A stretch of DNA of 64,000 bases, taken from Glaciecola sp965660815. GTDB taxonomy: Bacteria; Pseudomonadota; Gammaproteobacteria; Enterobacterales; Alteromonadaceae. How positions within the stretch are numbered: position 1 is the first letter of the stretch; every line of letters begins with the position of its first letter. The stretch covers positions 51,547 through 115,546 of the forward strand of contig CBFIBG010000097.1 of assembly GCA_965660815.1 (NCBI GenBank), read 5' to 3'. Positions 45,275 through 53,563 of this stretch are shown piece after piece. The position numbers and the translations under genes are program-made. The notes beneath the pieces are model-generated. The model had not been told where the DNA came from. It was given only the letters and a program-made list of their open reading frames with translations, and did no database searches.

Positions 45275-45928
45275 GTGCTACCTAAAAAAACAGATTGGCA
45301 TTTTTCAAATCATTTATATTCGTCTAGAGAAGAGGTGCTTAATGTGCTGTCACATGCGATTGGCTTCATTCTCTCTATTGTTGGACTTATTTTTTTATTG
45401 AATAAATCTGTTTCTTCCTTAGATTACGTGATAACTATAATATATGGAATGAGTTTAGCTTTGATGTTCCTTAGCTCGAGTATTTATCACGCGATAAGTA
45501 AGAGCGAATTGAAAAAAGTACTACGAAAAGTCGATCATATTGCTATTTACCTCCTAATCGCTGGAAGCTATACACCGTTTTTACTCAAATCTATGGACAC
45601 TTGGTATGCCCAGGTCGCTGCCGGAGTAATCTGGTTAATCGCAGTATTAGGTATAATTTTTAAACTCACGATGGGCAATAAATACCCTAAAATTTCCATC
45701 AGCACCTATGCAGTTATGGGATGGATGGCACTGTTTATGATCTATCCTATATATCAATCGCTTAGTCCAATAGGGTTTACGCTTTTATTGGTAGGCGGAC
45801 TTTGCTATAGCGCGGGTATTCCATTGTATTTGCTTAAGAGCCGAGATTTTAGTCATGCTCTATGGCATATTTTTGTGGTTGCGGGTGCTGCTTGTCATTA
45901 TTTTGCAATTTACTATCACGTTTTCTAG
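45275..45928 (+). CDS. Hemolysin III / PAQR family membrane protein
   Basis: A 217-residue seven-helix protein of the hemolysin III (PAQR, YqfA) family. Conserved family points are LNVLSHAIGFILSIVG, SSSIYHAIS, the block KVDHIAIYLLIAGSYTPFL, and the paired histidines of the last helix in HALWHIFVVAGAACHYF, which with the earlier His residues form a putative metal site. Bacterial members are linked to membrane lipid homeostasis, and despite the name there is little reason to call it a toxin. It appears to start with a GTG at 45275. Its last 80 bases overlap, antisense, the 3' end of the GGDEF-EAL gene. Confidence 0.88.
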   Translation: MLPKKTDWHFSNHLYSSREEVLNVLSHAIGFILSIVGLIFLLNKSVSSLDYVITIIYGMSLALMFLSSSIYHAISKSELKKVLRKVDHIAIYLLIAGSYTPFLLKSMDTWYAQVAAGVIWLIAVLGIIFKLTMGNKYPKISISTYAVMGWMALFMIYPIYQSLSPIGFTLLLVGGLCYSAGIPLYLLKSRDFSHALWHIFVVAGAACHYFAIYYHVF

Positions 45929-47840
45929 TCAGTGGTGACCTTTTACTAGGGTCAACTAGCAATGCGGGACGGTGTAAGTAAAAGCCTTGTGCGTAACCCA
46001 CTCCAGCTTGTTTCAATAAATCTAGTTCAGCCTGTGTCTCAACAAATTCGGCGACCGTATCAATAGACATTTCACGCGCCAGCGCAACAATCGATTTGAT
46101 AATGGCCAAATTGGAAGTTTTATTAGGCAAACCTTGTACAAAAACACCATCTATCTTTATTGTGCTGACTTTCATATCTGCTATGTAGGCATAAGACGAC
46201 ATGCCCGAGCCAAAATCATCAAGTACAACTTTGCATCCAAACTGTTGAAGACATTGAATTACTAATCTTGCAGAGTCGATATTGGTTATGACATCAGACT
46301 CAGTTATCTCAAAGCTTAGTCGACTTAAATCTATATTTACATTTTGAAAGGTCGATTCGAAAAATTCGACAGATGAGCTATCAGATAGGGTTTGACCAGA
46401 CAGGTTGATTGAATAAGAGCGATCATCAGGTTGCTCAGCCAAATAGACTAGCAGCTGACTTATTACATACTGATCAACTTTTTTAATTAATTTAAATCGC
46501 TCTGCTGTTTGCAGAAAAAGACCTGGTGAAACATATTCACCATCTTTATTCTTCAGTCTAAGAAGCACTTCAAAGTAAACGTCACCCCTTTCCTCTTGGA
46601 TAGGATGAATACCTTGATAAAACAGGACCGCATCTTTGTTTTCCAAAATGCTGGTAATCCGATGGACCATTCTCAACTGCTTTTGCAACCACGCAATGCC
46701 AGAGTCCTTTTTGTTAAAATCTACTAGTGCATTGTTGGCATCTTCTTTAACCACTTGTAGCCCTACGTAAAGATCATTGAGGACACTTTCGACCGACTCT
46801 TTGGCTTTTGAATTAACTCGGTATGAGATAATAGAACACTTTAAAGACAAACTGATATCACTCCAACGGAATTTAAAGTTCTCTATTCGATTAGCAATTT
46901 CGTTAAGTTTTTCTAAGCATTCATCGTGCGGCAGATACATGATAACCGCGGTTAAATCTGCACCAATGCTAAACACCTTGCCGTTTTGTTTTATGAGATC
47001 AGTTATTAACAGGCCTATCTTTTTTAAATATTTATCGCCACCGACGTTACCACAAGTTTCATTGATGATTTTGAATTCGTCTATATCGATAATAGCTACT
47101 GTTGCCCTACGATTTGCATTTAAACAATCGTTAATACTTTCAATAAAATAATTGCGATTATAAAGCCCAGTTACCTTGTGAGTTAGGGACAAAGTCAACA
47201 ATCTACCCGTCAAACGAACTAAAATTAAGCACAAAAGACCTTGTATTGCAAAAAATGCGATACCAAGTTGAGCTTTAGTATTGGAGAGTTCTTTATTAAG
47301 GGTAATTTGAAGGCGATCTAACTCAAACTCTAACTGCTTTGCCAGCTCAATTAACAATTTATCGGGCACTCTATCTATGCCCCGCACGGTTTTATCTGCA
47401 AGCTTTGCGTCAAACTGATTACTAGTAAAAATATCCAAGGCGTTCTGATATTGAACGAGTAAGTCTTTGTGCTGTTGTTTAAAATCAGTAGCGTAATTTA
47501 ATATGTTGGAATCGGACCTAAGACTGTTAATTAATTCATCAGTTTTTTGCTGGGTTAAATCGTGTTGATAACTAAAAGAAACATAGTATTTTTCAAAAGA
47601 ACTCTGGTTGTCACCGCGCAATAAAATGTTTTTCCACTCCTGAACCTGTAGCTTAAATGTGTATTGAATATCTAATGCCAAATTTTCAATTTTGTGGAGT
47701 TCGCGTATTTTTTCATCGTATTCCTTTTGCGCGGTTTGCATTAACGAAACGATTGCATAAGCGACCGTAATTATGACAACGCTCGTAATGAATACACCAG
47801 TAAAGAAAAACGTTTTACGTCGGGTTGCAAAATCAGCCAA
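45849..47840 (-). CDS. Membrane GGDEF-EAL protein with degenerate GGDEF
   Basis: A 663-residue signalling protein. Two membrane helices (about residues 14-36 and 190-212) bracket a helical periplasmic sensor domain. The GGDEF domain follows (about 215-375), but its signature reads IGADLT in place of GGDEF, so cyclase activity is unlikely. The EAL domain (about 400-640) keeps its key residues: E in EVLLRLK, N in YSINLSGQ, E in FEITESD, DDFGSG, K in STIKIDGVF and E in AEFVET. I infer a c-di-GMP phosphodiesterase whose GGDEF domain may only sense GTP. A basic, polar C-terminal tail overlaps the end of the PAQR gene on the other strand. Confidence 0.9.
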   Translation of the reverse strand: MADFATRRKTFFFTGVFITSVVIITVAYAIVSLMQTAQKEYDEKIRELHKIENLALDIQYTFKLQVQEWKNILLRGDNQSSFEKYYVSFSYQHDLTQQKTDELINSLRSDSNILNYATDFKQQHKDLLVQYQNALDIFTSNQFDAKLADKTVRGIDRVPDKLLIELAKQLEFELDRLQITLNKELSNTKAQLGIAFFAIQGLLCLILVRLTGRLLTLSLTHKVTGLYNRNYFIESINDCLNANRRATVAIIDIDEFKIINETCGNVGGDKYLKKIGLLITDLIKQNGKVFSIGADLTAVIMYLPHDECLEKLNEIANRIENFKFRWSDISLSLKCSIISYRVNSKAKESVESVLNDLYVGLQVVKEDANNALVDFNKKDSGIAWLQKQLRMVHRITSILENKDAVLFYQGIHPIQEERGDVYFEVLLRLKNKDGEYVSPGLFLQTAERFKLIKKVDQYVISQLLVYLAEQPDDRSYSINLSGQTLSDSSSVEFFESTFQNVNIDLSRLSFEITESDVITNIDSARLVIQCLQQFGCKVVLDDFGSGMSSYAYIADMKVSTIKIDGVFVQGLPNKTSNLAIIKSIVALAREMSIDTVAEFVETQAELDLLKQAGVGYAQGFYLHRPALLVDPSKRSPLTRKRDSKLQNNDKQHPQPQKYAIEHD

Positions 47841-48105
47841 GTGAAGAAATCCTGCTACATCGATTTAGTTGAATACAGATATTATCGGCCTTTTGTATAC
47901 ATATTTAAGCAAGTTTAATATTATTACAACTATTATGAAAATTTTATGAAAACCGTTAAATTTTTTGATTTAATGGACGTTGTGTTGTACACCTGAGTGA
48001 TAACTCATTACGGATGGAATGGAATAATAAGCAGAGTGAGATGAATACTGATCCCCCGTTAGTGGGTAGAGCCGAAAAAATCAATTAGCTGGAGAGCAGA
48101 GAAGT

Positions 48106-48182
48106 TGGTCGGTGTGATTGGATTCGAACCAACGACCCCTGACACCCCATGACAGTGCGCTACCAAGCTGCGCCACACACCG
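48106..48182 (-). tRNA. tRNA-Pro (anticodon GGG)
   Basis: The 77-base minus-strand sequence begins CGGTGTGTGGCGCAGCTTGG and ends CACACCGACCA, with CCA encoded. The anticodon arm CTGTC-ATGGGGT-GTCAG gives anticodon GGG and carries the same U-U mismatch in the stem as E. coli proL. The T-arm is GGTTCGAATCC. It lies 88 bases downstream of dcd on the same strand. I see no clear terminator right after it. Confidence 0.95.
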
Positions 48183-48270
48183 ACCGAAGTTGCGTATTAT
48201 AGGCATCTAGACACAAATATCTAGTGTTTTCTAATTCTATACCAAGATATTAAAATCAACTGCAGTAAAA

Positions 48271-48855
48271 TTAATCGTCTGCGCCTATTCTGCTAGCAAC
48301 GGCACCTGACTGATCTCTATATTTTGCGTCGTTGCGAGAATTATATGGCTTTTCTGCGTGGTCAGATAGCAACTCAAAGCTGAGTGCGCCTATTTTCATT
48401 TTAGGTTTTAACGCCAATGGCAATTTTCCAGAATTGAAAAACTCTAACACAATATTGCCTGACCAACCCGGATCGATTCGATGTGCAGTAACGTGCACCA
48501 TTAGACCCAATCTGGCGAGTGATGAACGCCCATCTAACCAACCCACCATGTTACTTGGAAGGGTAATCGATTCATAAGTGACAGCAATCGCCAATTCGCC
48601 AGGATGTAAGAAAAAGGCTTTATTATCAGCAATTTCAATTTCATCACTCATAACATTATCCAATGCGGCCTGAACCTCAGGTTTTGCACCGCTTAAATCT
48701 ATATAAGGTGCCTGATGGTCTTCAAATACTCTAAACTTATTGCCCAGCCTAACATCCACAGTCAGTCCACTAATTTGACTTTCATCAACAGCCGGCACAA
48801 TTTTAATGTCACCATAAGCTAGATGCTTTTTAATGTCTTTATCACACAGTCGCAT
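48271..48855 (-). CDS. dcd: dCTP deaminase
   Basis: Dcd deaminates dCTP to dUTP, the main route to dTTP precursors in enterobacteria-like metabolism. The 194-residue trimeric enzyme has the core HPGELAIAVTYESITLPSNMVGWLDGRSSLARLGLMVHVTAHRIDPGW-type block (R in GRSSLARLGL and E in IVLEFFNSG are catalytic). Length matches E. coli (193). It lies downstream of mrp on the same strand; in E. coli the two are also neighbours, separated by udk. Confidence 0.97.
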   Translation of the reverse strand: MRLCDKDIKKHLAYGDIKIVPAVDESQISGLTVDVRLGNKFRVFEDHQAPYIDLSGAKPEVQAALDNVMSDEIEIADNKAFFLHPGELAIAVTYESITLPSNMVGWLDGRSSLARLGLMVHVTAHRIDPGWSGNIVLEFFNSGKLPLALKPKMKIGALSFELLSDHAEKPYNSRNDAKYRDQSGAVASRIGADD

Positions 48856-48965
48856 GGTCTACTTCTTTATAGTTAAGAATTTATAAAATATTGCTGAACA
48901 GGCGCATTTCCTCTGCATCCTGCATAGTTTTAGATTATCGCACAATTTTGCGTATTGTCATAAAT

Positions 48966-50042
48966 CTAATCCAAACGCGTTATTTCAATTGAACTTGCCA
49001 TGTTTGCTGCCGCTTGCATGACTTGAGTTTGTTCGCACAAATTTTTACTCAAATCCATTGCAGCTTGTTTATAAATGACAGAAATATGATCGAGGGGATG
49101 CTCATCTAATAGCGACTTGCCAGAGTCAGCATACTCTCTTATTTTAGTATTAAGTGGGACCTCTGCTAATATGTCAAGAGAGTATTTCTGAGATAACTTT
49201 TGTGCTCCTTTACTGGAAAACACATCACTTCGATGATGGCATTTTTCACATTCAAAATAACTCATATTTTCAATCAAACCCAAAACTGGAATTTCAAGTT
49301 TGTCAAACATGGCAATGCCCTTACCTGCATCTGAAAGTGCTATGTCTTGGGGAGTGGTGACAACCACAGCAGCGGTTAATGGCAGTTGTTGACACATGGT
49401 AAGTTGAATGTCGCCGGTACCCGGAGGCATATCTACAATGAGGTAGTCTAACAACGGCCATTGAGTTTCAGTAAGTAATTGATTGAGCGCTTTGCTCGCC
49501 ATAGGTCCCCGCCAGATAGACGCATGTTCATTTTTGACCAAATAACCAATTGAATTAGAGACTAGTCCATGGGCCTTGATTGGGTACATTAATTTGTTGT
49601 CTGGACTTTGAGGAGATTCATTTTGAGTGCCTAACATTATAGGAATAGATGGACCGTAAATATCAGCGTCTAATATGCCTACTCGAGCCCCTTCTTGCTT
49701 AAGTGCAAGCGCAAGATTCAGCGCGCTGGCTGATTTGCCTACTCCACCTTTTCCAGAAGATACGGCGATTATATTTTTGATATTATTAATAATAGGCTTT
49801 TTAACTTCAAAAATAGGGATGTTATAGTCAAGACAAAAACTAGTATGCTGTCCGAAACTTTCATTTAACTTCTTTACCACGGTTGGCCATACCGAATTCA
49901 CCACGAAAGGCATAGCAATGCTGACTTTGTCATCTTTAATTGTTACTTGAAAAAGGTCTATTGAGGTAAAACTAAAAATAGCCCCTAGGTTTTTTTTAAT
50001 GTTTTCGGTATTCAGTGTTTTCTCTTTGTTAAAGAATTTCAA
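48966..50042 (-). CDS. mrp: Iron-sulfur cluster carrier ATPase Mrp/ApbC
   Basis: Mrp (ApbC) is a P-loop ATPase that carries and delivers iron-sulfur clusters. The deviant Walker A reads SSGKGGVGKSASALNLA, then LDADIYGPSIPIMLG, DMPPGTGDIQLTM and the CxxC in YFECEKCHHRSDVF that holds the cluster at the dimer interface. I prefer the TTG at 50042, which has AAGGG six bases upstream; an upstream TTG at 50075 is possible. It is divergent from metG, exactly as in E. coli. The N-terminal region (about 90 residues) is a weakly conserved DUF59-like domain. Confidence 0.94.
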   Translation of the reverse strand: MKFFNKEKTLNTENIKKNLGAIFSFTSIDLFQVTIKDDKVSIAMPFVVNSVWPTVVKKLNESFGQHTSFCLDYNIPIFEVKKPIINNIKNIIAVSSGKGGVGKSASALNLALALKQEGARVGILDADIYGPSIPIMLGTQNESPQSPDNKLMYPIKAHGLVSNSIGYLVKNEHASIWRGPMASKALNQLLTETQWPLLDYLIVDMPPGTGDIQLTMCQQLPLTAAVVVTTPQDIALSDAGKGIAMFDKLEIPVLGLIENMSYFECEKCHHRSDVFSSKGAQKLSQKYSLDILAEVPLNTKIREYADSGKSLLDEHPLDHISVIYKQAAMDLSKNLCEQTQVMQAAANMASSIEITRLD

Positions 50043-50250
50043 ACTCAACCCTTTTGTCTTGTAATGGAAACACAATCTTAGAATAAAATACCGCCGTTGA
50101 GCAATTATATAACCTAATACAACTGTGATTTGGCGTAAAATATTCGCTGAGCGATTAATTACTGCGATTATGACTATTTCTGGATGAAAAAAAAGTCATA
50201 TTCAGATAACATCCCCCGCCTAGATTCAAGAAACAAAGGTATTTTAAAAC

Positions 50251-52287
50251 ATGCAATCTCAGCAGCGCCGCATTCTCGTTACCAGCGCTTTACCTTATGC
50301 AAACGGCTCCATTCATTTAGGTCATTTGTTAGAGCATATACAGACAGACATATGGGTAAGATTTCAACGTTTAAGAGGCCACCAATGCTACAGCGTATGT
50401 GCTGACGATGCGCACGGAACCCCTGTAATGCTTAAAGCTCAAGAGCTTGGGATCACACCAGAGCAAATGGTTGAGCAAACGCGAGCAGAGCATGAGCAGG
50501 ATTTAAAAGACTTTCTTGTTGAGTACGATAATTATTACGTTACTCATTCTCCAGAAAACAAAGAACTGTGTGAGCTGGTTTACAATCGGCTAAACGAAAA
50601 TGGGTATATTTCAAAAAGAACTATTAGTCAGTTGTTCGACCCCGAAAAGCACATGTTTTTGCCGGACCGATTCGTAAAAGGCACATGTCCAGAATGCGGC
50701 AGCGAAGACCAAAATGGAGACAGTTGTGATAGCTGCGGAGCAACCTATAGCCCAACAGAATTAAAAAACCCGCGCTCTGTAGTATCCGGGGCGACACCTG
50801 TATTAAAAGACTCTGAACATTTCTTTTTTGATCTGCCGAAATTTGAAGGCATGCTTAAAGACTGGATACGCTCTGGTGCCATACAAAATGAAATGGCTAA
50901 TAAATTAGAAGAATGGTTTGAGCAAGGTCTACAGCAGTGGGATATAAGTCGCGATGCGCCCTACTTTGGCTTTGAAATTCCGAACGCTCCTAATAAATAC
51001 TTCTATGTTTGGGTTGATGCGCCCGTTGGCTATATGGCCAGCTTTAAGAATTTAGCCAACCAAAAAGGTTTCGATGACACTGAGTTTTGGAGCACCAATA
51101 ACGATACCGAGTTGTATCATTTTATCGGCAAAGATATTACTTATTTTCACTGTTTATTTTGGCCAGCCATGCTCGAAGGAGCTGGATTTAGGAAGCCAAC
51201 CGGCGTGAACATTCATGGGTTTGTAACGGTGAACGGCTCTAAGATGTCAAAATCAAAAGGGACTTTTATAAAAGGAAGAACCTATTTAGACCACTTAAAC
51301 CCAGAATATTTGAGATATTACTTTGCTAGTAAGTTGAACGATGGTGTAAGCGACATCGACTTGAATTTTGAAGATTTTGTACAAAAGGTAAACGCTGATC
51401 TTGTCGGTAAAGTCGTTAATATTGCATCTCGTTGCGCCGGTTTTATCACTAAAAAGTTTAATGGAAAATTATCCAACAATATAGAAAATCAATCGCTTTT
51501 AGCTGAATTTCAACAAGCTCAAATAGCCATTGCTCAGCATATTGAATCGCGCCAGTATCACAAAGCAATACGAGACATAATGGCATTAGCCGATAAGGCT
51601 AATCAGTATATTGATGCCAAGGCGCCTTGGGTCACGATCAAAGACGAAACCAAACAAACGCTTACTCACGACGTATGTTCAATGGGTATTCATCTATTTA
51701 GAATTTTGATGATTTATCTAACCCCTGTTGTGCCTAAGCTTGCTAATGATTCTCAAGTTTTCTTAAATGATACTTTTAGTTGGGGCAGTATTGATGAAAT
51801 CAAACTAGGCCACTCTATCAACAAATTTAAGGCTATGTTACAACGCGTAGACTCAGACAAAGTGAATACCATGATTGAAGCATCCAAAGAAAACCTAAAA
51901 TCGAATACTGAACAGGCCACAGCAATAAAACAAGCAACTACAGACGTTGAGCCTATAGCGGACACAATTACATTTGAGGATTTTGCCAAAATTGATCTTA
52001 GAGTAGCAAAAATTGTGAATGCAGAACATGTGGAAAAAGCAGATAAACTGCTTAGACTCGAGCTAGATATTGGCTCTGGTGTAAAACAGGTGTTTGCGGG
52101 CATTAAATCGGCTTATTCACCCGACGATCTCATCGGCAAACACACTGTAATGGTGGCTAATTTAGCGCCCAGAAAAATGCGCTTCGGTATGTCTGAAGGC
52201 ATGGTTCTGGCTGCGGGTCCTGGAGGCAAAGATTTGTATATACTCGAGCCTCATTCTGGCGCCACCGCTGGAATGAAAGTGAAATAG
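50251..52287 (+). CDS. metG: Methionyl-tRNA synthetase
   Basis: MetG charges both initiator and elongator tRNA-Met. The 678-residue class I enzyme has HLGH at residues 22-25 (YANGSIHLGHLLEHIQTD), a zinc knuckle with two CxxC pairs (CPEC and CDSC, about residues 146-162), KMSKSKGTF near residue 332, and a C-terminal EMAP II-like tRNA-binding/dimerisation domain (from about residue 575, DFAKIDLRVAKIVNAE). The length is that of the long E. coli form. It is divergent from mrp. Confidence 0.98.
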   Translation: MQSQQRRILVTSALPYANGSIHLGHLLEHIQTDIWVRFQRLRGHQCYSVCADDAHGTPVMLKAQELGITPEQMVEQTRAEHEQDLKDFLVEYDNYYVTHSPENKELCELVYNRLNENGYISKRTISQLFDPEKHMFLPDRFVKGTCPECGSEDQNGDSCDSCGATYSPTELKNPRSVVSGATPVLKDSEHFFFDLPKFEGMLKDWIRSGAIQNEMANKLEEWFEQGLQQWDISRDAPYFGFEIPNAPNKYFYVWVDAPVGYMASFKNLANQKGFDDTEFWSTNNDTELYHFIGKDITYFHCLFWPAMLEGAGFRKPTGVNIHGFVTVNGSKMSKSKGTFIKGRTYLDHLNPEYLRYYFASKLNDGVSDIDLNFEDFVQKVNADLVGKVVNIASRCAGFITKKFNGKLSNNIENQSLLAEFQQAQIAIAQHIESRQYHKAIRDIMALADKANQYIDAKAPWVTIKDETKQTLTHDVCSMGIHLFRILMIYLTPVVPKLANDSQVFLNDTFSWGSIDEIKLGHSINKFKAMLQRVDSDKVNTMIEASKENLKSNTEQATAIKQATTDVEPIADTITFEDFAKIDLRVAKIVNAEHVEKADKLLRLELDIGSGVKQVFAGIKSAYSPDDLIGKHTVMVANLAPRKMRFGMSEGMVLAAGPGGKDLYILEPHSGATAGMKVK

Positions 52288-52370
52288 CGCCAACATTCAT
52301 TACATTTGATATCTTTTTTCAATAGCAATGTTATAACCAATATAACCGCTATAACGAGAAGCAAGGCAGA

Positions 52371-52392
52371 AACCGCGCTCAACAGCGCGGTT
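52371..52392. terminator. GC-rich hairpin between convergent metG and rhomboid genes
   Basis: AACCGCGCT and AGCGCGGTT form a perfect nine-pair stem with a four-base loop (CAAC), 84 bases past metG and 22 bases past the rhomboid stop. Neither side has a long T-run, though TTTCT follows on the minus strand. Its position suits a shared terminator, but the missing U-tract makes this uncertain. Confidence 0.4.
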
Positions 52393-52413
52393 AGCCTCGG
52401 ATAACCAATTACG

Positions 52414-53049
52414 CTAGACCACTAAAAAGCAAGCCACTATTAGCAAAATAAGGATAGCAACCCCTACGGATATATTTCTAAACGGCTTTCTTCCTCGACT
52501 TCGTTCAGGCAACCATACCATCACAAACGCCATAAGGCCTCCAATAAGCGCCCCTCCAAGGTGTCCCCAAAACGAAATGCCGGGAACTAAAAGCGGAAAA
52601 AGTAGATTGAGCACCACCAGACCGAAGAAAGGCGAGTCTTTGGCGCTGACACCTCTTGAAGATAAAGCCACAAACATAGCACCGGCGAGGCCTAGCACTG
52701 CACCAGATGCTCCGAGCGTGGGTTGATTAAAGGCGAACGCTAGCACAAATAAAGAGCCTCCTATTAAAGAGCCAAAATACATTAAACTAAAACGAGCGCT
52801 CCCAAGGTTTCTCTCAAGTTGCGGACCCATCACATATAGCAAATACATATTGAACGCTAAATGCAGTAAACCGCCATGAAGAAATCCAGAGCTAAGTACT
52901 CGCCAAAACTCTCCCCTTTCAACGTAAGGTCCGTACAATAGGCCTAAATTAGTGACTAAATCTTGTGATAGAAATTGTGCGGCAAACAAAATTAGATTGA
53001 TGCCGAGAAGGTTAAGAGTTACTGGACAGTCTCTGGGCAATGAGAGCAT
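52414..53049 (-). CDS. Rhomboid family intramembrane serine protease
   Basis: A 211-residue membrane protein with about six helices. It has the rhomboid catalytic pair: Ser115 in GASGAVLGLAGA and His163 in FWGHLGGALIGG. The supporting motif HGGLLHLAFNMYLLYVMGPQLE fits the family's loop and second helix. It cleaves membrane proteins inside the bilayer; the substrate is not predictable. It is not linked to glpG's usual neighbour glpE/glpR, so I give no symbol. A strong ribosome site (AAGGAG) precedes the ATG at 53049. It converges with metG. Confidence 0.9.
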   Translation of the reverse strand: MLSLPRDCPVTLNLLGINLILFAAQFLSQDLVTNLGLLYGPYVERGEFWRVLSSGFLHGGLLHLAFNMYLLYVMGPQLERNLGSARFSLMYFGSLIGGSLFVLAFAFNQPTLGASGAVLGLAGAMFVALSSRGVSAKDSPFFGLVVLNLLFPLLVPGISFWGHLGGALIGGLMAFVMVWLPERSRGRKPFRNISVGVAILILLIVACFLVV

Positions 53050-53563
53050 GTATTAAGCTCCTTGGTAGGATAAATATTTTATTTATGGATGTTGGTAAAA
53101 GAAGAAATTGTAACAAATACAATATCGCCCGTGAATTATCACAAATGTATAGGCGAAATGTTCAAATATCAATTATTTGAGGAAAGATTATTCGGCTAAG
53201 TGAATTCTAGGGTTGGAAATCAAGATTTATTCTTAGTTCGAATAATAAAACTTTTTTTTCAAAATAGTTTTTCCTTTAAACAATAATGGCTTTAGGCCCT
53301 GAGTTTTTTGTAAGTAAAGGTACTTGTTGCGTAGAAAACAAAGCGGGAATTATCGAGTAATCTGAGTGTGTAATTCGTTCACAGCAAGCACATAAACTTA
53401 ACCATCATAATCGATGAGTATTTAAGGTAAAATGACTGTAATGGGTGTTGGACCGGACTGTTAGAATAAATTGTATATCACTCCCAGCCCAGCAATTATT
53501 ACACAAACTCTAAACCTCAAAAAGCGCAGGATATTGCCCCCCAAAAGAAGAAGTCATATCGGC
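53050..53563. other. 514-bp intergenic region
   Basis: No credible gene is visible on either strand in this AT-rich stretch between the rhomboid and S9 peptidase genes. It must contain the rhomboid promoter. I see no tRNA, convincing terminator hairpin or long repeat; a T8 run lies near 53250 without a GC stem before it. Confidence 0.5.

Noticed and set aside
45275..45928. A toxin role for the hemolysin III gene
   Set aside because: The name is historical. The sequence is a PAQR-type membrane protein and has no toxin or secretion context.
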